Source: Winslowiella toletana (GTDB taxonomy: Bacteria; Pseudomonadota; Gammaproteobacteria; Enterobacterales; Enterobacteriaceae). Taken from it: a DNA stretch of 64,000 nt. Location: positions 26,770 to 90,769 of the forward strand of contig NZ_CP134153.1 of the NCBI RefSeq assembly GCF_032164335.1, written 5' to 3'. How positions within the stretch are numbered: position 1 is the first letter of the stretch; the number at the start of each line of letters is the position of its first letter. This document shows positions 55,616 through 64,000 of this stretch, one piece after another. The translations under genes were made by a program, and so were the position numbers. The notes under the pieces were generated by a model. It did not search any database, had not been told where the DNA came from, and saw only the letters and a program-made list of their open reading frames with translations.

Positions 55616-58600
55616 TGCTTTCCATTTCTTCTATAAAGGGTGATTCGGCCTATTACAGTCATGAAGACAACTACTATGCCAGCGGTTCGCTGGAGTCTCG
55701 CTGGCTGGGAGATGGCGCGGAGAAACTGGGCCTGAAGGGCGAAGTCGCCAACGCCGATATGGATGCGATACGTCAGGGCAAACTTCCTGACGGCACCGAT
55801 CTCTCCAGAATGGTCAATGGCGTGAATAAACACCGCAGTGGCTACGACCTGACCTTTTCAGCCCCCAAAAGTGTGTCGATGATGATCCTCATTGGTGGTG
55901 ATACCCGCCTGCTTGATGCGTGGAACCGCAGTGTGGAAAACGGCATGAAAGAGGTTGAGAAGCTTATCAGTGCGCGCATCACGGACGGTGGAAAAACCGA
56001 CACTGTTCTGACGGGAAACATGGTGGCCGCACTGTACAACCATGATACCTCCCGTGCTTTAGATCCGCAGATCCATACGCATGCGTTAGTGTTCAATACT
56101 ACGTTTGCGGAAGACAAATGGCGGGCGCTGGCCAGCGATACACGTATGAAAACCGGATTCGGTGAAAATCTGTATGCGCTGCAGGTGGCGATCGGAAACC
56201 TCGTACTGCAACCCTTCAGACAGGAGGCGGAAAAACTCGGTTATGAAACGGTTGCAGCCGGTAAAAATGGTCTCTGGGAGCTGAAAGATGTTCCCGTTGC
56301 GCCGTTTTCGACCCGAAGTCAGGCTATCAGCGAAGCGGCAGGGCCGGATGCGTCCAAAAAATCCCGCGACGTTGCCGCACTTGATACCCGCCAGGCTAAA
56401 GCCTGGGCCGACCCGGACCTGCTGAAAGCTGAGTGGCGCCGGCGGCTGACCGATGAAAAATTCGATATCGATAACTACATCGGCCAGGCGCAGACGCGGG
56501 CGGAGCCACCAGGCTCTGCTGTCGGCGGTACAGAGGGTATTCGGGCTACAGGCCAGCCTGGTGGTGCGTCTTCCGCTCAGATTTCTGAGTCAGACGTGCA
56601 GAAAGCCGTCAGTGATACGATTTCGGCGTTGTCGGAGAAGAAGGTCCAGTTCACCTGGTCGGAGATGCTGGCCGGCACGGTCAGTCGTCTGCCCTCTGCA
56701 ACTGGTCTTTTTGAGCAGGCCCGTGCCGGCATCGATGCCGCGATTGAAGAGCAGCGGCTTATCCCGCTTGACCGTGAAAAGGGCATTTTTACTTCCGATA
56801 TTCACCTGCTGAACGAACTCAGCGTCCATCAGCTGGCGCGCACGGCCATTCAGGAGCAAACCGTACTTATCTTTCCTGAACGGGCACAGGAGCGCGAGAT
56901 GCCGGCAGGTGATGCTGTCTCTGTGCTGACGCAGGATAAAAGCCCTGTGGCCATTCTCAGTGGTCGCGGAGGCGCGCAGACCCTGCGTGAGCGCACGGAG
57001 GACGTGGCCATGATGGCCCGCTCACAGGGCCGTGAGGTGATGGTGATTGCAGCCGACGGTCGTAGTGGCCAGTTTCTGTCAGAAAGCCCGCATCTGGCAG
57101 GCAATGTAATGCTGCGCTCGCAGATGAATGCAGACACCGTATTGCCGGTGCAGGGCACAGTTATCGTTGACCGGGCGGAGAGACTGTCGCTGAAAGAAAC
57201 CGTGCTGCTGCAGGAAAAGGCGCTCAGCGCCGGTGCGCAGCTGATTTTTATGGATACGGAGAACCGACAGGGAACGGGGAATGCCCTGTCTGTGCTGAAA
57301 GAGGCGGATATCCCGCAGTACCGGTTTTACAGCACGCAGCTGCCGGAGGTGCGGCTGGTCAGCGAGGCGGACAAACGGAGCCGTTATGGCCAGCTGGCGC
57401 AGGAGTACGTGCGCCTGTCTGCTGAAGGGCGGGATGTCGTGGCCCAGGTGACCGGTGCCCGGGAACAGCAGCAGCTGACGGAGGTTATCAGGGATATACG
57501 GCGTGATGCGGGTGAGCTGGCCCGGGAGCAGGTGACACTCAGGGTACTGGAGCCGGTGTGGCTGGACAGCAAAACCCGTCATCAGCGCGATAACTACCGG
57601 CCCGGGATGGTGATGGAGCACTGGGACGCTGAGAAGAAAACGATGACACGGCACACCATTGACCGGGTGGCTGAGGCCACTAACAGCCTGGTGCTGCAGG
57701 GAGAAGACGGCAGTCGCCTGACCCTGAAGGTCACGCAGGTTGACGGCAGCTGGAGCCTGTACCGCAGCCGGACACTGGAAATTTCTGAAGGGGACCGCGT
57801 CAGGGCGCTGGGGCGTGAGCTGAAGGGAGCCATCAAAGCGAAAGAGCAGTTCACAGTGGCGGGGCTGGAAAATGGCGTGGTACGGCTGCGAAGCGGCGAC
57901 CGGGAACTGCGCCTGCCCACTGAACGGGCCGTAAAGCTGGCTCATGACTATGTGGAAGGGACCGGGGCGGGTACCAGCGCGTCGCGCACGGTACTGGCCG
58001 CAGTCGGTCCGCGAGGCCTGAATAAACAGACCCTGAATGCGCTGGCGCAGAGTGGCAGCGACATCCGGATTTATACGCCGCTTGCGCCTGAGCAGGCTGC
58101 GCGCAAAGTGGAAAGCGTGTCCGCCGTGCGACTGGCCAGTGACCAGGTCCGTCAGTCGACCGGCGAGGCAAATCTGGATACCGCCATACAGGCCAGCCGT
58201 GAGCGTCTGATGTCGGATGCAGAGCAGGCCGTCAGTCTGGCCATCCCGCGCGCGCAGCAGGGACAGGTACACCTCAGTGAAATTGTCCTGCTGTCAGAAG
58301 CGGTAAAATCCGGCCAGCCGCTGGCTGATGTCCGGACTGAAATCGCCCGGCAGGTGAACAGCGGGGAGCTGATTCAGCTGGATTCGGTTTCCGGGGCGGG
58401 AAACAGGGTGCTTGTTCCGCGTGTGGCGTATGAGATGGAAAAGACCATCATCCGCCATATTGCTGAGGGTAAGGATGCTGTACTGCCACTGATGGCGCTG
58501 ACGCCTGCCTCAGTGCTGGCCGGTCTGACGGCTGGCCAGCGGGAGGCCACACGGACGGTACTGGAGAACACCGACCGCTTTATGGCCATTCAGGGGTATG

Positions 58601-60912
58601 CCGGGGTGGGGAAAACCACCCAGTTCCGGGCGGTGATGGGTGCCCTGAAGACCCTGTCTGAATCCGTGCGGCCGCGGGTATTGGGCCTGGGACCCACGCA
58701 CCGGGCCGTGCATGAGATGCGTGAGGCCGGGGTGGAGGCACGAACACTGGCCAGTTTTCTGAGTGAAACCCGGCTGACCATACAGGCCGGGGAAACACCG
58801 GACTTCCGCAATGTCCTGTTCCTGACCGATGAGAGCTCGATGGTGGGCAACCGTGATATGGCAGAGCTCTATCAGCTGGTTGCCGCAGGCGGCGGACGGA
58901 TGGTCTCCAGCGGGGATACCGCGCAGCTGCAGGCCATCTCAACCGGTCTGCCGTTCCGCCTGGTGCAGCAGCGCAGTGCCATCGATACGGTGGTGATGCA
59001 GGAGATTGTCCGCCAGACCCCGGCGCTGCGCCCGGCGATTGAAAGCATCATCGCAGGTCAGGTTGATACATCACTGCGCCAGGTGGATGACGTCAGCCCG
59101 CAACAGGTCCCCCGTCAGGAAGGAGCTTGGGTGCCTGGGAATTCCGTCATGGAAATCCGTGCGCCGAAAAAGGACCAGGAGCAGGACTCTCCCGCCGTCG
59201 GCGAGCAGACACTGACTCCAGAGCAATTGTCACTGGTCCGGACCGACACCATTGAAGCCATCCGGGATGACTGGATGGGGCGCACCCCGGAGGCGCAGCA
59301 GCAGACACTGGTGGTGGCGGAACTCAACGCCGATCGTCATGCCATCAATGATGCCATTCATGCCGCCCGGCATGAGAAAGGCGATACAGGTGCTGAAGAA
59401 CGCACGTTCACCGTCATGGAGCCGATCCGGGTGCCTGACAATGCCCTGCGTGCGGCTGAAACCTTTGCGGAGTATACCGGCGCCGTGGCCATGATGAACG
59501 AGCGCTACTGGACTGTAGCGGAGGTAGATACGCAGGACGCCGTGGTCACGTTGCGTAATGCTGACGGGGAGTCGGTGCTGATCTCTCCTCAGCAGAACAC
59601 TGCACAGGACATTTCCCTCTTCACACCCCGCGATCTGACGATCAGTCAGGGGGACAGGGTGCGCTTTACCCGCTCGGACACCGACCGCGGCTATGTGGCC
59701 AACAGCCTGTGGGAGGTGGCCGGGTTCACTGACGACGGGGCCATCCGCTTCCGCCAGGGAGATCAGGAGAAAATTGTCGACCCGCAGGCCATGACGGAGG
59801 ACCGTCATATTGACCTCGCCTATGCCCTGACGGTGTATGGCGTACAGGGGGCCAGTGAGCGCTTTGCCATTGCCCTGACCGGTACCGAAGGTGGCAGGAA
59901 AAGAATGGCGTCTCTGGAGTCCACTTATGTGACGCTGTCACGCGTAAAGGAGCATGTGCAGATTTATACCGACGATCTGGCTGGCTGGAGTGCCGATGCC
60001 CGGCACTCAAATGCCGGACAGACCGCCCACGACCTGCTGCACCAGAAAAGTGACCACGAATCCGACACCGGCAACCGATTGCTGGCCATCGCCTCACGGC
60101 TGGATAAAACGGCACTGGGCCGCCGTGTGCTGGCGGAAAACGGCCTTGAGGGCGAAACGATGGCCCGCTTCATTGCTGCCGGCAGGAAATACCCGACACC
60201 TTATGTAGCCCTGCCGGCGTGGACCCGTCACGGAAAAGAAGCCGGGGCACTCCTGACCGAAATCCGCATTGAGGATGACGGGATGCGCGTGATGCTCAGT
60301 GATGAGTCCCGGCTGCGTGGTGGGGAGGATGCACAGTTCGCCGGCCTGCAGGCCAGCCGTAACGGACAGACACTCATTGCTGATGATGCACAGACGGCGC
60401 TGCGCATGGCACAGGAGAACCCGGAGAGCGGGGTGGTGATACGCCTGCACGGTGAAGAACGGTTGCTCAATACAGCCCGCCTGACCGGAGGACGAATCAC
60501 GGAGCCTGATAAGGTGGCACGGACAGTGCGCAGTGTGGCGGAGGTTGAATCGGCGGCGAAAGCGGAAGACCCCATTATGCTGCCTCCGGATGAGCAGCAG
60601 AAACTGGCAGAGGCACAGGAAAAAGCGGCCCGGGAGCTGGCGGAGCAGGCCCGGCAGGAACTGCTGCCGGCAGTGCCGGGTGAGGAGAGGACCAGACCAG
60701 AACCCCTGTTGTCTGCCGATGAAGAACGACGCCTGCCTGACGGTGCAGCACGGGGAGAACGTGAGCTGGATGAGGCTATTCAGGAAACGGTGGCGGACGG
60801 TCGGGGCATCCGCCAGCAGGTGCGCGAACAGATGCTGCGTACGGAGCGTGAGTGGGTGGTGAATGTACCGGAAAAAGATATTGAGCTGGAAAAAGCGCTC
60901 GGTGGGGACTGA
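55615..60912 (+). CDS. traI: TraI, relaxase-helicase
   Basis: 1765 aa. The relaxase domain (1-310) has Tyr pairs 13-14 and 20-21 (AYYSHEDNYYASG) and the metal site His of YNHDTSR and the HTH of PQIHTHALV (about 142-155). An inactive helicase-like segment (about 310-830) binds ssDNA. The active RecD2-type helicase has Walker A GYAGVGKTTQ at about 995-1004 and LTDESSMVGNRDM as motif II. The C-terminal helical domain (about 1500-1765) recruits partners. It nicks oriT at the predicted nic and unwinds the plasmid. Length is within 1% of F TraI. Confidence 0.97.
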   Translation: MLSISSIKGDSAYYSHEDNYYASGSLESRWLGDGAEKLGLKGEVANADMDAIRQGKLPDGTDLSRMVNGVNKHRSGYDLTFSAPKSVSMMILIGGDTRLLDAWNRSVENGMKEVEKLISARITDGGKTDTVLTGNMVAALYNHDTSRALDPQIHTHALVFNTTFAEDKWRALASDTRMKTGFGENLYALQVAIGNLVLQPFRQEAEKLGYETVAAGKNGLWELKDVPVAPFSTRSQAISEAAGPDASKKSRDVAALDTRQAKAWADPDLLKAEWRRRLTDEKFDIDNYIGQAQTRAEPPGSAVGGTEGIRATGQPGGASSAQISESDVQKAVSDTISALSEKKVQFTWSEMLAGTVSRLPSATGLFEQARAGIDAAIEEQRLIPLDREKGIFTSDIHLLNELSVHQLARTAIQEQTVLIFPERAQEREMPAGDAVSVLTQDKSPVAILSGRGGAQTLRERTEDVAMMARSQGREVMVIAADGRSGQFLSESPHLAGNVMLRSQMNADTVLPVQGTVIVDRAERLSLKETVLLQEKALSAGAQLIFMDTENRQGTGNALSVLKEADIPQYRFYSTQLPEVRLVSEADKRSRYGQLAQEYVRLSAEGRDVVAQVTGAREQQQLTEVIRDIRRDAGELAREQVTLRVLEPVWLDSKTRHQRDNYRPGMVMEHWDAEKKTMTRHTIDRVAEATNSLVLQGEDGSRLTLKVTQVDGSWSLYRSRTLEISEGDRVRALGRELKGAIKAKEQFTVAGLENGVVRLRSGDRELRLPTERAVKLAHDYVEGTGAGTSASRTVLAAVGPRGLNKQTLNALAQSGSDIRIYTPLAPEQAARKVESVSAVRLASDQVRQSTGEANLDTAIQASRERLMSDAEQAVSLAIPRAQQGQVHLSEIVLLSEAVKSGQPLADVRTEIARQVNSGELIQLDSVSGAGNRVLVPRVAYEMEKTIIRHIAEGKDAVLPLMALTPASVLAGLTAGQREATRTVLENTDRFMAIQGYAGVGKTTQFRAVMGALKTLSESVRPRVLGLGPTHRAVHEMREAGVEARTLASFLSETRLTIQAGETPDFRNVLFLTDESSMVGNRDMAELYQLVAAGGGRMVSSGDTAQLQAISTGLPFRLVQQRSAIDTVVMQEIVRQTPALRPAIESIIAGQVDTSLRQVDDVSPQQVPRQEGAWVPGNSVMEIRAPKKDQEQDSPAVGEQTLTPEQLSLVRTDTIEAIRDDWMGRTPEAQQQTLVVAELNADRHAINDAIHAARHEKGDTGAEERTFTVMEPIRVPDNALRAAETFAEYTGAVAMMNERYWTVAEVDTQDAVVTLRNADGESVLISPQQNTAQDISLFTPRDLTISQGDRVRFTRSDTDRGYVANSLWEVAGFTDDGAIRFRQGDQEKIVDPQAMTEDRHIDLAYALTVYGVQGASERFAIALTGTEGGRKRMASLESTYVTLSRVKEHVQIYTDDLAGWSADARHSNAGQTAHDLLHQKSDHESDTGNRLLAIASRLDKTALGRRVLAENGLEGETMARFIAAGRKYPTPYVALPAWTRHGKEAGALLTEIRIEDDGMRVMLSDESRLRGGEDAQFAGLQASRNGQTLIADDAQTALRMAQENPESGVVIRLHGEERLLNTARLTGGRITEPDKVARTVRSVAEVESAAKAEDPIMLPPDEQQKLAEAQEKAARELAEQARQELLPAVPGEERTRPEPLLSADEERRLPDGAARGERELDEAIQETVADGRGIRQQVREQMLRTEREWVVNVPEKDIELEKALGGD

Positions 60913-60924
60913 TTCAGGGAGGAT

Positions 60925-61497
60925 ATGTATATGGTTGCTGGAATAATCATCATTGCCATTTTGCTCGCCGGATTTGTGGTATTGCTCAGGCAGGCCGGTT
61001 CAGCCCGGCATCCACTTTTGCAGAGACTGCGTGAAAAAGGGATTCGGCCGGGCAGAACTGAACAGTTGCTTTGCCGCAGACCGTCATTCGTCAGTGCCGG
61101 TCAGCTGATGACGGAACGGGAGCAGCGTTTTCTGCGCCGGCTCGACAGGGTGACCGATACCCGCCAGTGGCGGTTGTGCCCGCAGGTTCGTGTGGCCGAT
61201 ATCGTCAGAGTGGCGCCCGATCGTAAGTCCGGGAGCCGTGAATGGTGGCAACTGTTCCGCCTGGTATCGCAGTGGCATTGCGATGTGGTTATCACGGACC
61301 GCACCGGGCGAATCATTGTGGCAGTGGAACTGGACGATCGTTCCCATCAGGCGCCGAAACGTCAGCGGCGTGACCTGCTGCTGGAAGAAGTGCTGAAACA
61401 GGCTGGTATCCCGCTGCTGCGTAGCGATGATGAGCAGCAACTGGCTGAGCACGTCAGGGTACACCTTTGCGCACAACGACCGGAGACTGCGGCATGA
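60925..61497 (+). CDS. DUF2726-type membrane-anchored nuclease-like protein
   Basis: 190 aa. One N-terminal membrane segment (VAGIIIIAILLAGFVVLL), a basic linker and a C-terminal domain (about 110-170) with CDVVITDRTGRIIVAVELDD, then a KRQRRDLLLEEVLKQAG helix. This is a PD-(D/E)xK-like layout (Asp, Glu-x-Asp, Lys) seen in DUF2726 proteins. Located between traI and traX, where F has trbH. Overlaps traX by four bases. A nuclease activity is inference. Confidence 0.65.
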   Translation: MYMVAGIIIIAILLAGFVVLLRQAGSARHPLLQRLREKGIRPGRTEQLLCRRPSFVSAGQLMTEREQRFLRRLDRVTDTRQWRLCPQVRVADIVRVAPDRKSGSREWWQLFRLVSQWHCDVVITDRTGRIIVAVELDDRSHQAPKRQRRDLLLEEVLKQAGIPLLRSDDEQQLAEHVRVHLCAQRPETAA

Positions 61498-62225
61498 GTC
61501 CGGGTAAATCTGTTGCCCTGCATCCTTTCAGGCTGGTCCTGAATTTCTCCGCGCTACAGCGCGATGTCATCCGGATAATCGCGTTTATGGCAATGGTGGG
61601 AGACCACATCGCCACTGCCTTCCAGCTGGATATGCCCTTACTGAACATGGCCGGGCGTTGTGCATTCCCCCTGTTTGCGCTGGTCAGCGGCTGTAACATG
61701 GCAGGCAAAACCCTGCGTCAGCACAGCCTTAACCGCCTGTGGCTGATGGCTCTCCTGGCCCAGCCGGGTTACTGGCTGTCCTTCAGGGACGCCGGGCTCA
61801 TGTGGTGGCAACTGAATATCCTGTTCGCTTTCGCTGTTGTGATGCAGGTGGCCCGCTTCCTGCAGGCGGCGACCGTGCTTAATGGCGTTGCGGCTTTCAC
61901 GGCCCTGGTGGGGTATCTGCCGCTTAGCTCTGCCAGTTACGGTATACCCGGTCTGCTGATGCTCGCCGGCGCGCTCCTTATCTGGCAGGTCCGGGACTCA
62001 CTGCGGCCAGCCCTGTTTGCTGTCTGGCTGTTGCTGGTCGCCCTGCTTAATGCCCGGCATGGTGAAGTGATGACGCTCTCCAGCGTACTGCTGACGTTGA
62101 CTGTGCTGTTTTGCGTGCACGGGCTGGTACCGGCTCTCGGACGACGCCTGCAGGCCGGACGGTGGTTTGCACCAGCGTATGCCCTCCATCTGCTGTGTAT
62201 TGGTTTTCTGGTCAGTGTTCTCTGA
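61494..62225 (+). CDS. traX: TraX, pilin acetylase
   Basis: 243 aa polytopic inner-membrane protein that acetylates the pilin N-terminus in F. Blocks QRDVIRIIAFMAMVGDHIAT, MAGRCAFPLFALVSGCNMAG and ASYGIPGLLMLAGALLIW are TraX-family. ATG at 61494 in the ATGA overlap with the preceding gene. Confidence 0.9.
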   Translation: MSPGKSVALHPFRLVLNFSALQRDVIRIIAFMAMVGDHIATAFQLDMPLLNMAGRCAFPLFALVSGCNMAGKTLRQHSLNRLWLMALLAQPGYWLSFRDAGLMWWQLNILFAFAVVMQVARFLQAATVLNGVAAFTALVGYLPLSSASYGIPGLLMLAGALLIWQVRDSLRPALFAVWLLLVALLNARHGEVMTLSSVLLTLTVLFCVHGLVPALGRRLQAGRWFAPAYALHLLCIGFLVSVL

Positions 62226-62266
62226 CCTGTCTTTACTGTTGCTTCAATCAAACATAAGGAATTCAC

Positions 62267-62608
62267 ATGAAAAATAAGCAAATCGCTTTGTATGCGGTTA
62301 TCTCCGGTTGCCTGTCATTAAGCGGGCCGACGTTTGCTTCGTCAAAAGGGCCTGTACTTATCCATTCAGAACTACCTGAACAGATTCTGGCTGAGCCTCC
62401 CGCGGTGCCGGAGCAGGTCACGACTAACGTGCTTCTGCGACAGATTCTGGCGAAGGTGATAAAGACAAATAGCCAGAAGGAAGATAAACGCTGTAGCGAT
62501 GGTGAAAAGAACTATTCTCCGGGCTACATCATCAGCGTTGGCAATAAAACGCTGCGTTGTGATATTGCCAGGGATTACCCGCAATGGATCGAGGGGGACA
62601 AAGCTTGA
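62267..62608 (+). CDS. Secreted small protein after traX
   Basis: 113 aa with a signal peptide (about 1-24, ending TFASS) and a Cys pair (KRCSDGEK, TLRCDIARD) likely forming a disulphide in the periplasm. ATG 62267 with AAGGAAT upstream. F has finO at this position; this protein is not FinO-like. Unknown function. Confidence 0.65.
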   Translation: MKNKQIALYAVISGCLSLSGPTFASSKGPVLIHSELPEQILAEPPAVPEQVTTNVLLRQILAKVIKTNSQKEDKRCSDGEKNYSPGYIISVGNKTLRCDIARDYPQWIEGDKA

Positions 62609-62756
62609 GAGCGAAAACACTTCTGTCTGCTCCTGGTTTGTTCAACTAAACGGCCTGACACCTCCGCAGGGCGTCGTTGTCCAACCCCGGCAATCGGGGA
62701 AAAACGAGTTTCCCCCGATTCCGGCGTTTCTGAATACATCCAGCGAAGTAAATACC

Positions 62757-63320
62757 ATGCAAACAATGCCTAAAAAACATATGTGCCGATGGCTTCTGCC
62801 CGGCCTGCTCGGTCTGGTTCTGTGCGCGCCAGTACCGAATACTTACGCTGCCACCGTTGAGGCAGGATTTTCTCTAGAAGGTACAGCTCTCCAGCTGGTT
62901 CTTAAGACAATTGAGACTGCGCAACAGGAAATCCGTCTGATGGGCTATTCCTTCACCTCTCCGGAGGTGGCCAGGGCACTTGTCAGGGCAAAACGTCGGG
63001 GTATCGATGTGGGCGTAGTTCTGGACTGGAAAGCTAATACCGGAAGGAACAACAACGCCAGTAAAGCAGCCATGAACCTTCTGGTTGGTGCTGGTATCCC
63101 GGTTCGTACAGTCAGTGCCTACAAAGCTCTCCATGACAAAGTGATCGTCGTTGATGGCCGCAACACCCAGGTCGGCTCATTTAACTTCAGCCGGGCTGCA
63201 GACCGTTCGAATTCGGAGAACGTGCTTGTCGTCTGGGATGACCCAGTCTTAGCCCGCAGCTACCTGAACCATTGGACATCCCGCTGGGCGCAGGGAACGG
63301 GCTGGAAACAGACGTACTGA
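62757..63320 (+). CDS. Secreted phospholipase-D-family endonuclease (Nuc-like)
   Basis: 187 aa. Signal peptide about 1-34 (ends NTYAA). One HKD motif: His 126, Lys 128, Asp 133 (LHDKVIVVDGRNTQVGSFNF) followed by Ser-Asn-NV; enzymes of this size act as dimers with one HKD each, like Nuc of pKM101. Expected to be a metal-independent nuclease in the periplasm. ATG at 62757 is preferred to the long upstream frame from 62499. Common next to F-type tra regions; role in transfer is uncertain. Confidence 0.85.
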   Translation: MQTMPKKHMCRWLLPGLLGLVLCAPVPNTYAATVEAGFSLEGTALQLVLKTIETAQQEIRLMGYSFTSPEVARALVRAKRRGIDVGVVLDWKANTGRNNNASKAAMNLLVGAGIPVRTVSAYKALHDKVIVVDGRNTQVGSFNFSRAADRSNSENVLVVWDDPVLARSYLNHWTSRWAQGTGWKQTY

Positions 63321-63450
63321 CATCCCAAAAAACGATCCTGAAACGTAAACCGTGCGCCAACACAGGTTACGTTCATAAAGTAAGTCGCTGATTTCAGGAA
63401 TCTGTAGTATCCTCTGCAAAGATCCAGATTTGATCCTTGAGGAGGCAGAG

Positions 63451-63687
63451 ATGTCGCAGCCTGGAAATGCAGTTTCCTCATCGAAAGAAAAACGTGCGTA
63501 TCGCAAAGACCATCCGCTGAGTGCTTCTGAGCGACAACAAAGTTTTGTTGCGCGGAAACGTGAAACGCACAAAGAAATTAAGATCCTTGTGCCTAAAGAA
63601 CTCAAGAGCAAATTTCAGGAAATGTGTGCAGAAAGCGGTCTGAGTCAGGCAGAACTGTTTAGCCGTTTAATCGACAAAGCCAGTTAA
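63451..63687 (+). CDS. repA2: IncFII copy-number repressor RepA2/CopB
   Basis: 78 aa with GAGGAGG before ATG 63451. EKRAYRKDHPLSASERQQSF and VARKRETHKEIKILVPKEL match CopB/RepA2 of IncFII plasmids, which represses the repA promoter. It starts the second replicon of this plasmid; RepA1 itself lies beyond the window. Confidence 0.92.
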   Translation: MSQPGNAVSSSKEKRAYRKDHPLSASERQQSFVARKRETHKEIKILVPKELKSKFQEMCAESGLSQAELFSRLIDKAS

Positions 63688-63825
63688 ACTGGCGTTATGG
63701 GCTGACATTCTTGCTTGAGTGGGCTCGTAGTGCTAGATTACTGATCGTTTAAAGAATTTTGATGGCTGGCCACGCCGTAAGGTGGCAGGAAACTGGTTCT
63801 GATGAGGTGTCTACCCGGGACCAGA

Positions 63826-63910
63826 AAAGACAAAACCCCGATAATCTTTCAATGTTTGGCGACGAAGAAGATTACCGGGGCTTACCTAAACTGTATAGAA
63901 GCTGTTGCTC
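63826..63910 (-). ncRNA. copA: CopA/RNAI antisense RNA of the IncFII replicon
   Basis: On the minus strand the stem CCCCGGTAATCTTC / GAAAGATTATCGGGG with a loop containing CGTCGCCAAACATTG is the main CopA stem-loop (63836-63880), followed by a TTTT run at its 3' end. CopA pairs with the repA leader (CopT) and stops tap-repA translation. The 5' end is estimated at about 63910. Confidence 0.85.
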
Positions 63911-63930
63911 TATGCAGGGAGTATAGTTTT

Positions 63931-64000
63931 ATGCTCAGAAAAGTTCAACACCTGTTTCTGCGCCATTTGCTCCTTCCGTGCAACATAAGTGCGGGCGGGT
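63931..64000 (+). CDS. tap: Tap leader peptide of repA (runs past the window)
   Basis: ATG at 63931 opens MLRKVQHLFLRHLLLPCNIS and remains open to the window end. Its sequence, length so far and position 20 bases past CopA match the RepA leader peptide of IncFII plasmids, whose translation is required to open the repA start. Confidence 0.75.
   Translation, partial: MLRKVQHLFLRHLLLPCNISAGG

Noticed and set aside
57079..58272. 397-codon open frame on the minus strand inside traI
   Set aside because: It is antisense to a well-supported, highly conserved part of traI, has no ribosome site, and long antisense frames are expected in GC-rich genes of this codon bias.

Overview
This window is a large part of a conjugative, multireplicon F-family plasmid of the Enterobacterales. 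Several systems resemble known ones at the protein level: F-type transfer genes in F order, an F-like RepE iteron replicon, a ResD-type resolvase, P1-type ParA/ParB, an F-type leading region (SSB, PsiA, PsiB, ArdA) and, at the right edge, the copy-control end of an IncFII replicon. Small TraY and TraJ proteins, absence of traQ/trbA/trbE-type genes, and chaperone-usher, MarT/FidL and autotransporter cargo would fit a Klebsiella/Enterobacter-type host. The host genus is inference.

Layout. 1-7.2 kb: virulence-type cargo, with a minor pilin, a two-domain tip adhesin, an orphan Phd-like antitoxin, a decayed S6-type autotransporter, a LuxR-type regulator and a MarT/FidL-like pair. 7.5-15.6 kb: replication and maintenance, with resD and a putative resolution site, iterons split by an IS21-family element with a 5-bp target duplication, repE and its origin, and parA-parB-parS. 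15.6-22.2 kb: a decaying stretch with small unknown genes, an IS3 remnant, a umuC C-terminal fragment fused to truncated psiB and psiA, genes broken by Gln-to-stop changes, ardA and a DNA polymerase III theta homologue. 22.2-31.2 kb: the leading region proper, punctuated by three copies of a structured repeat module (a 52-nt box identical in all three, two hairpins, and a 14-nt box 340-380 nt downstream). 31.2-32.1 kb: a transglycosylase gene and oriT, in which a nic site can be predicted. 32.1-62.2 kb: traM, J, Y, A, L, E, K, B, R, V, C, trbI, W, U, trbC, N, F, trbB, H, G, S-like, T, D, I, X. 62.2-64 kb: a secreted protein, a PLD-family nuclease, repA2 (copB), the CopA antisense RNA and the start of the tap leader peptide.

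How it works together. The predicted nicked strand is the bottom strand and leads into the 31-to-17 kb region first. Nearly all genes there are on the + strand, so the incoming strand is their transcription template. The three repeat modules are therefore good candidates for single-strand promoters of the Frpo/ssi type, driving SOS inhibition (PsiB), ssDNA protection (SSB) and antirestriction (ArdB-like) immediately on entry. The tra block encodes pilus, mating-pair stabilisation, exclusion, coupling protein and relaxase. Coordinates, reading frames and motifs were read from the sequence. Family names rest on remembered family features, and no database search was run.
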